Source: Smittia aterrima
Lineage: Eukaryota; Arthropoda; Insecta; Diptera; Chironomidae
Reading direction: 5' to 3'
NCBI GenBank assembly: GCA_033063855.1
Contig: CP093830.1
Coordinates: forward strand, 17,422,854-17,486,853
Length of the DNA: 64,000 nucleotides
Position numbers and translations under genes: made by a program. Shown here one piece after another: positions 57,454 to 64,000 of the stretch. Numbering within the stretch: the first letter of the stretch is position 1; every line of letters begins with the position of its first letter. A model generated the notes under the pieces. It worked only from the letters and a program-made list of their open reading frames with translations. It was not told the origin of the DNA and made no database searches.

Positions 57454-59356
57454 AATTAAACTTTTCTGAAATAAAATAAAATTCAATTGAAAAATGCTTC
57501 TAACGCTTTAAAATATTTTTTATTGACTACAATTTTTCTGTCCCAACTCTTTTCCCCTTGGCTCGCTGTCATCTCCCTTAAACTTCCCTCTTGCAATAAA
57601 ATTATGTTTTCGGAAATCGAAGTCAACCTTCGTTTATTTAGAACTTTTGCCTGTGAAGAATATCAGAAAATGCAAAAATCATAAAGTTTCACTCGAGAAT
57701 ATTTAATTAGTTGATGGGAAAACAATTTCTTTTTATTACAAATGAACACTTTGAATTGATTTAGTTACTTGAATAACCGATGACTTTGGTGCTTTAGCGA
57801 TTCGTTGAATAAAGCCTAAGCTTTCTAGATGATATCAGAAGCTTCAACATAAACTAAAAACGATTATAAATTCACAATTTGTTTTAAGGATGATACATTC
57901 CAATTGGTTAGAATAATTTTTAAACTTTGAAAGCTTCTTAAGCAGCAACAATTTTTGTTTTAAGTTAAAACTTTTTTCACGCCTTCAGTCTCGAATATTT
58001 CCAAATCATTTGTTCCTTCTGAAGCCGCCGCTAACAAACTTTGATTGATGATGTGTTGTGACGTGAATGATTTAAGGAACTCTTTTGAATGTCGGTGGAG
58101 TATGATTACAATTTTGAAAAGTTGTCAGTACAATCCCTAAAGAAATAAAGAAGAAAGTTGATTTGGACTGTTTGAGTTAAGTTTATCCAATTTTCCGACA
58201 TGCCAATCGATGAAAGTTTTATTCATTCTTAGAAAGAAAGTATTAGTTGTGCGAATTGTCAAAGAATTAGTTCAATCAGTCAACAAGCTCTTAATTCAAA
58301 TTAGAAAAATATAAAATCAGTGTTTTGAAAAGATTATATTGAGAGTTTCATCCTAAAAGAGAATAATGCTAATGAATCTGAAAGAGATTTTGATATTCGA
58401 TTTTATGAGAATGGTGAGCTTTTAAAGTTTCTTGCAATTTTTTAATGAAAATGAGAGTTCAATGACCTACCAACAAGCACGGGCATTAATCTCGAATGAT
58501 TCTCGTTTGATAAATTTTATTTAAACCGTGATTTGAACGTGATTACAAACTACAGACAATTAAATTTTTCGTGGGTGCGACGACGATTACATTAACGATT
58601 AAATTTGTCTTTTTCTCGTCCAATAAGGATCGTGTTTTAATAAAATAAATTCACGAGAAATCGACCTGAAGGCGCCGCTGTCCATTAAATTAGTGACAAC
58701 AATTGAACTAAGAGCTAATAGGTGTATGGGCATCTCCAGGCGACTCTTTCTGTCTCTTGGATAATTTTTCTTTTTAAGATTTCAGGCCTTTTCGTTTTGC
58801 GCTTCCTCAATGGAAAATCACATTAAATAAGCTTCTGATTGCAGCGCGAAGCTTTGAGCTTTCAACTAATTTGTCGACTTTCGAAACTTAACTTTTGTCA
58901 TTGCAATAATTTGGCAACTAATTGGTTTAATATCATTTGCGATTTAGTGACAGTGAACGAAGACTTCTTATTAAATTTCAATTACGTTAACATTTCTCTA
59001 TTTACATTTAGACACAAAAGGATTTCGAATAGAAATGGATTCAAATTGAAGGCAAAAGATTTACGAGTCATGTGAATCTTCTCCTTCAAAAGATTCCAAT
59101 CCTAATCGATCATTTCGATGTTTTTCTTAACGATTTTCTAATTTTGGTGCATAAAGTTTAAAATTTGCATAACAATCGTCGTAATAACTTTCAATTTGTG
59201 GGTGAGTTAAGTTTCGTTCATACTTTAAAACTACTAAAGAGAAAATTGCCAAGTTGGAGAGAAAAACAAAATGCACAAGATTTTCTTTTGACATCTCGGA
59301 AACAGAAAGAAATGACGGAAAGTTCTAAAAATAAAAACATGACGAGAACGAAACAC
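57454..59356. other. Intergenic region between converging genes
   Basis: The 3' ends of the ZAD gene (plus) and Gpdh (minus) face each other here. Frames at 57487-57684, 58839-59075 and 59165-59536 show no domain; the last overlaps the final Gpdh exon in antisense. Any alternative 3' exon of Gpdh would lie in this stretch, but I could not recognise one. Confidence 0.5.
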
Positions 59357-62300
59357 TTACATGTGCTCGGGGTGAGTACGAATGCAGTCGATCAGCTGAT
59401 CAGCCTTGATCTGTCCGGTGCAGATTTTGTGGATGGCAGTGAAGAGTGGGAACTTGTCTTCCATGCTCTTAGCTTTGAGCATGTGGTTGACCTCTTCAGC
59501 TGTGATTGGGCCCTGTTTGAGATTGAAATTGAATAAAATGTTTCAACTAAATTGACATCAACTTACTTGCAACTTCTGACCGTTAAGCATTTCCTTTTCG
59601 AGTTCAGGAATGCTCTTGCCAGTTTTAACGAAAGCTTCACTGCACTTACGGTTACGACCACCTTAAATAAGAATTATGTTTACCACTAATATCTTCAAGT
59701 AGATAAACTTCATGCAAACCGTAGCAAGTGGTGATCAAATCAGCAACACCGCACGACTCGAAGAAAGTAGCGAGTTTGCTTCCTGGATAAAAGACATCGA
59801 CGAACTTGATCATCTCCATGAGACCCAATCTAATGACAGCTGCTTTTGTGTTGTCTCCGAGAGCAAGACCATCAACGAATCCAGCACCGCAAGCGACAAT
59901 GTTCTTCAAAGCCCCGCAGATTTCAACAGCGTCGACATCGTCACTGACAACAACACGGAAGTTTGGTGTTTGGAAGAGGTCACGGAGAATTGGAGCCATC
60001 TTGGCGTCTTTAACTCCGATTGTGGTTTCGCAGAACTTCTCGTCAGCGACTTCATTAGCCAAGTTAGCTCCCATCAAGACAGCGCATGGAATCTAAATGA
60101 TAAGATTAGTTCATCACTGAACAAGTTTACAAAAATTGGAGACAAACCTTAAGATGCTTGGTGATGATGTGTGAAATCAATTCGATACCGCCTCCTTCAG
60201 CAACATCGAAACCCTTGATCAAAGACAATCCAATAGCGGATGGCTTTATCTTTCCAACCATCTGAGCTCCCAAACCTTTGATGAACTGATGAGGGATGAC
60301 GAAGATAAGGATATCAGCATCTTTAGCGGCTTCAACGACATCGGGAACAGCAACCTGATGAATAAAAAGCAGACAAAATGTCAACAAGATATCGCATGAC
60401 GCGAGAAATATTTTAACAACGTTGGCAGTGATTCAAAAGATGATCAAAATTACTTTGTTATGTGTAGTTTAGTATCTTCGCACTCCCTCACTGATTGAAT
60501 AAGAAAGCGACGCTAAAAATAATCTTGAACTTGAATCGCAACGACCGCCGCTATTTTTTCTCTTTCGACCGCTAATCAACAAAGTGCAATCAAAGCATTA
60601 AAGAGCTTTACTCTTGTTATCTAAATGAATGTTTACTGAGTCTGGTTTATCAACAATGAGCACGTGGTTGACTTCCTTGTAATAAATTAAAGTCGCGCTT
60701 TTTTGTTTCGATGTCAACATGTCAAAAGAGAGAAAAAGCAATTCATGTAGCGAGGGGAATGATTTATCAGCGATTCATCGAACACTTTACCTAATCGACT
60801 CGTAAAACTGTTCATTATGAGATTAACGGAATCACTACCGATAACAAATGTCAGTTGCTAAGCATAGTTTTCAAAAATGTTGAATGCGCTTTCTTTTTAA
60901 ATTTTTATCGAAAGTGAAAACAGGAAACTCAATGGAATTTGCGTTGAAACGAAATGTCAGAGAATGGCACGAGCTTCATTGATTTTCTTCTTTCAAAAAG
61001 TGAAAAACAATCTTAAAAACCGATCTCCTCAAAATTACGTTTTAAAACTGTTAATTAAACGAACTTTGATCTAAGTATTTTGACCTGAACACTCTTGCTT
61101 TTGATAACTCACGAGCTGATAAGAATGTTTTCGGTTTCTAAAGTGATATCGCGTTGAGTAACAGTTAGTTTGATAAAAGCCGAAAGCTCGAAGTCAAAAA
61201 AATGATTTTAAAGGCGAGAGAGAACTGTCAGAAGCGTGAAACTGTGACAATCATCTCAGAAATATTTCTTCGTTCAATAACCTTTCGATGTTTTTTTTAT
61301 CAAAATCTTTAGGAATATTTTGAACTCGGTAACGTTTTCCAATTGTTGTGAATCCGATCCAATACAACCATGACCTTCATCACAGTTACATTCACGTGTT
61401 TATCGATTTTACGGTCTGCGAGTTTCAGCTGTTCTAATTTAAAATGAAATTTAACGTGGATGTCTTCAATTCAAGTATAAAAGATAACTTGGCACTTCTC
61501 GAAGCATTTAATTGGCATCTGATCAAGTTCACTCTCACGTTTCTTATCAAAATATATTCGCGTTGATGATTTAAGTTCTTCAATGATAAACTTACGACGT
61601 TCTCAGGTAATTTGTGTCCGGGCAAGTATTTGACATTCTCGTGTGTCGTGTTGATGATTTCCGTGAGCTTCTTTCCTTCGATCATCTCTTCAAACACGTA
61701 CATGGTGACGCGGTCTGCATAGGAAATTGTAGCGAGTTGATTAGATGAGTTGTATAACAAAATCAGCTGTCACACTCACCTTCATATTGCGGCAAGCGCT
61801 TGGCATTGACACCGACAATCTTAGCGATGGCCGATCCCCTGAAAATGTCCGACAAAACATATTTAATCTCCCAGCACGACGAAGTTTTAATAAAAATAGA
61901 AATCACGAGTGGCAACAACAAAAGAATTGAGGAGTCGGGGGGAAAGTCTTATGAGACTTTTCCTTTAAATCTAAATATCCAATTCATTGCATAACAACAC
62001 AAACGAACGATGCATCGTAAATGCACTTTTCTCTTTCCTTCCACTTGCGCAAACATTTCGCCTCCCTCTTGTGGCCTTGAAAATGCTGCGCCAATTCAAA
62101 AATCAGTATTTCTGTATCATCATTCAATCTCGTTTATCAACGAAATATTAGTAAATCTTTACTTCTCATTATCATAAGCTTGATAAGTTTGAATGATTTG
62201 CATTTTTGTGAAATTCAGAAGTTGAAAGTTATGTCATCATCGTCCGATAATCATTTGATTAGCGAAAAGAAATTTTCAATGCGCGAGGATTCGTTGCAAG

Positions 62301-62383
62301 AAGGATTTTAACTTTCACGGTCAAATAATCGACGTCTCGTACCAGTTTCCTGATCCTACAATGCACACTGAAGTCTTCGACAT
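59357..62383 (-). CDS. Gpdh1: NAD-dependent glycerol-3-phosphate dehydrogenase
   Basis: Seven coding exons in phase: 62383-62343, 61838-61780, 61714-61596, 60354-60148, 60092-59720, 59661-59567 and 59512-59357, giving 349 residues, the usual length for this cytosolic enzyme. It interconverts dihydroxyacetone phosphate and glycerol-3-phosphate with NADH, feeding lipid synthesis and the flight-muscle shuttle. The NAD-binding glycine motif VGSGNWGSAIAK is split by intron 1. Other landmarks are HENVKYLPGHKLPENV, PHQFIKGLG, MGANLANEVA, and ALKNIVACGAGFVDG with the catalytic lysine. The frame ends THPEHM followed by TAA. That stop overlaps a perfect donor GTAAGTG, so an alternative 3' exon is possible. 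Intron 3 (60355-61595) is the largest. Confidence 0.95.
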
Positions 62384-62832
62384 TTTTCCCGAATAACAAT
62401 CACTTAAGTATCAACTTTTTAAGAAACAACTTTTTGATAAAGCTAAACTTGTCGCGAGCCGAGTTTGTGAGCGAATGATTGTGAGTCGAGAGGGAAAGCT
62501 CTTGAAACTCGAAAAATTCGAGATGTTCGAAGTTGCTTAGAAAAGTTGAAAAAGATTGCGCAAGTTTGCGTCCGGTTGTCACAAAAGTTTTGATGGAAAT
62601 TTTGATATAAAAATTTAATTCAACTTTATCACTCTCATTAATTCTCTTGATAATATCGTGTGATACTTTTAAAACATAATTTAATTGAAGATTTTTTAAG
62701 TTAAAGCGCTTCACAGTTTTTATTCTGCAATTCCTAACCTCGGAACCTTCGCGAAGTTTTTTGAAATCAAATTGATATTTTCAACTATTTTTGTACGATC
62801 TCGCGAGAACAAATAATAAAAATACAAGGAAA
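62384..62832. promoter_or_regulatory. Divergent Gpdh-CCT1 promoter region
   Basis: Only 449 bases separate the start codons of Gpdh (minus) and CCT1 (plus), so both promoters and leaders must lie here. Most of it is also covered by an open minus-strand frame (62400-62780). Confidence 0.5.
62400..62780 (-). pseudogene. Open LRR-like fragment inside the promoter region
   Basis: On the minus strand the frame is open for 126 codons from after a TGA at 62783-62781 to a stop at 62400, without a good ATG near its start (a GTG lies at 62714). The content is protein-like and Leu/Lys/Phe-rich (FDFKKLREGSEVRNCRIK, KRFNLKNLQLNYVLK, FLSNFEHLEFFEFQELSL), resembling the repeats of the F-box-type genes at 37913-41060. 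There is no F-box. A truncated copy of that family is my best guess; chance openness in the leader of Gpdh is the alternative. Confidence 0.3.
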
Positions 62833-64000
62833 ATGTCGACACTTGCACACGCACTTACGATCGCTGGAAACCGACAGTCGGGAGCTCCCGTTCGCTCTCA
62901 GAATGGTAAGTTAAAGACGGCGAGTGTTTGAAACATGAATTGTGAAAATTTTGTGCCCATCACATGTTCGAGGATTCGAGTGAAAATGACTTAAATACAC
63001 TTAAAAATGACTTCAACTATCTTGTAATGCTCCTGTTTCAACTAAAAGCAATGAAATAAGTCAAATCTAAGCTTCAACTTCTTTGAAATCGAGAGAATTT
63101 TCTAGAAACTTTGAAATGTGGGAGTTGCTTTATAAAAATTCTTTTCTTTCCAGTGATGGCAGCTTCTGCAATTGCAAACATCGTGAAGAGTTCGCTTGGT
63201 CCCGTTGGTTTGGATAAAATGCTCGTCGATGATATTGGAGACGTTACAGTCACAAACGACGGAGCAACGATTCTTCGTTTGTTGGAAGTTGAACATCCAG
63301 CTGCAAAGTGAGTTTCATAAAATTATTCGCGTGACTCATAAATGAAAATGTCGAATTTTTAGGGTTCTCGTTGAATTAGCTCAGCTTCAAGATGAAGAAG
63401 TGGGAGATGGAACCACTTCCGTTGTGATCATTGCCGCCGAACTTCTTAAGAATGCAGATGAACTTGTCAAGCAGAAGATCCATCCCACTTCCATCATCGC
63501 TGGATACCGTTTGGCATGTAAAGAAGCTTGCAAATACATTTCAGAGCATTTAACAGCTCCAGTCGATGAGTTGGGTCGTGAGTGTCTTATCAACTGCGCT
63601 AAAACTTCAATGAGCTCAAAAATTATTGGAGCCGATGCTGATTTCTTCTCTTCGATGTGCGTCGATGCTGCTCAAGCGATCAAAATTACAGATCAACGCG
63701 GAAACCCAGCTTACCCAATCAAAGCTGTCAATGTCCTTAAAGCTCATGGAAAGTCAGCTCGCGAGAGTATTCTGATCAACGGCTATGCCCTCAATTGCAC
63801 AGTTGCTTCACAACAGATGCCCAAGAAAATCAATAACGCAAAGATCGCCTGCCTCGATTTCTCATTGCAAAAGACCAAGATGAAGATGGGAGTCCAAATT
63901 CTTATCACTGATCCAGAGAAGCTCGACAGCATGCGTGCTCGTGAATTGGACATCACCAAGGAAAGAATCGAAAAGATCTTAGCAACTGGAGTTAACGTTG
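62833..64000 (+). CDS. CCT1: CCT1 (TCP-1 alpha) chaperonin subunit, 5' part
   Basis: Exons 62833-62905, 63154-63307 and 63363 to beyond the window edge read in phase for the first 288 residues; the family has about 550. Diagnostic motifs are the N-terminal VMAASAIANIVKSSLGPVGLDKM, the nucleotide-binding VTNDGATIL and the ATPase GDGTTSV. The intermediate and apical domains follow and the sequence stops within the apical domain. CCT1 is one of eight subunits of the cytosolic TRiC/CCT ring that folds actin and tubulin. The start ATGTCGACACTTGCACACGC follows a favourable AAA. Alpha rather than another subunit is indicated by the SSLGPVGLDKMLVDDIGDVT block. Confidence 0.95.

Noticed and set aside
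59712..60152. 146-codon plus-strand frame
   Set aside because: It is the antisense shadow of Gpdh exon 5.
1..64000. tRNA, rRNA or CRISPR features
   Set aside because: I looked for T-arm GGTTCGAATCC-type motifs and regularly spaced repeats by eye and saw none; a covariance-model scan was not possible.

Overview
The window is eukaryotic, animal nuclear DNA. It is AT-rich and most genes have several exons, with many introns of only about 55-65 bases and standard GT..AG ends. The gene set (a Sox21-type SoxB gene, polybromo, a DDHD phospholipase A1, an AFG2-type AAA ATPase, srGAP, a ZAD protein, NAD-dependent Gpdh and CCT1) points to an insect. The ZAD domain and the compact introns suggest Diptera, and perhaps a midge-like nematoceran. 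The species-level guess is inference.

Layout. Bases 1-13113 hold no gene I can support and look like the upstream regulatory territory of the Sox gene, with two candidate TATA promoters each followed by a splice donor. The Sox gene (13211-21784, +) has an HMG box split over four exons. It converges tail to tail on polybromo (22205-28592, -), which encodes six bromodomains, two BAH domains, an HMG box and zinc-finger-like cysteines. Next is a divergent pair: a DDHD phospholipase (29171-31153, -) and an intronless AFG2-type AAA ATPase (31724-33901, +).

From about 34 to 41 kb the sequence is rearranged. It holds a frameshifted gene fragment, a short direct repeat, a nonsense-interrupted F-box/LRR-type relic, an orphan three-exon gene, inverted repeats, and two tandem F-box/LRR-like genes duplicated together with their upstream DNA and a 62-base leader intron. 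srGAP (41952-54576, +) follows, with two alternative first coding exons and F-BAR, RhoGAP and SH3 domains. A ZAD protein at 56108-57453 carries two copies of a transposase-like helix-turn-helix module around one C2H2 finger. Gpdh (59357-62383, -) and CCT1 (62833 to the window edge, +) are divergent neighbours, with an unexplained open frame between them.

The genes are not an operon and share no pathway. The Sox gene and polybromo act in transcription and chromatin. The phospholipase, Gpdh, AFG2 and CCT1 are housekeeping genes. srGAP works in membrane and actin remodelling. The F-box block and the ZAD gene look like recent, lineage-specific material. Exon boundaries were read by eye from splice sites and reading phase; no search or alignment program was run.
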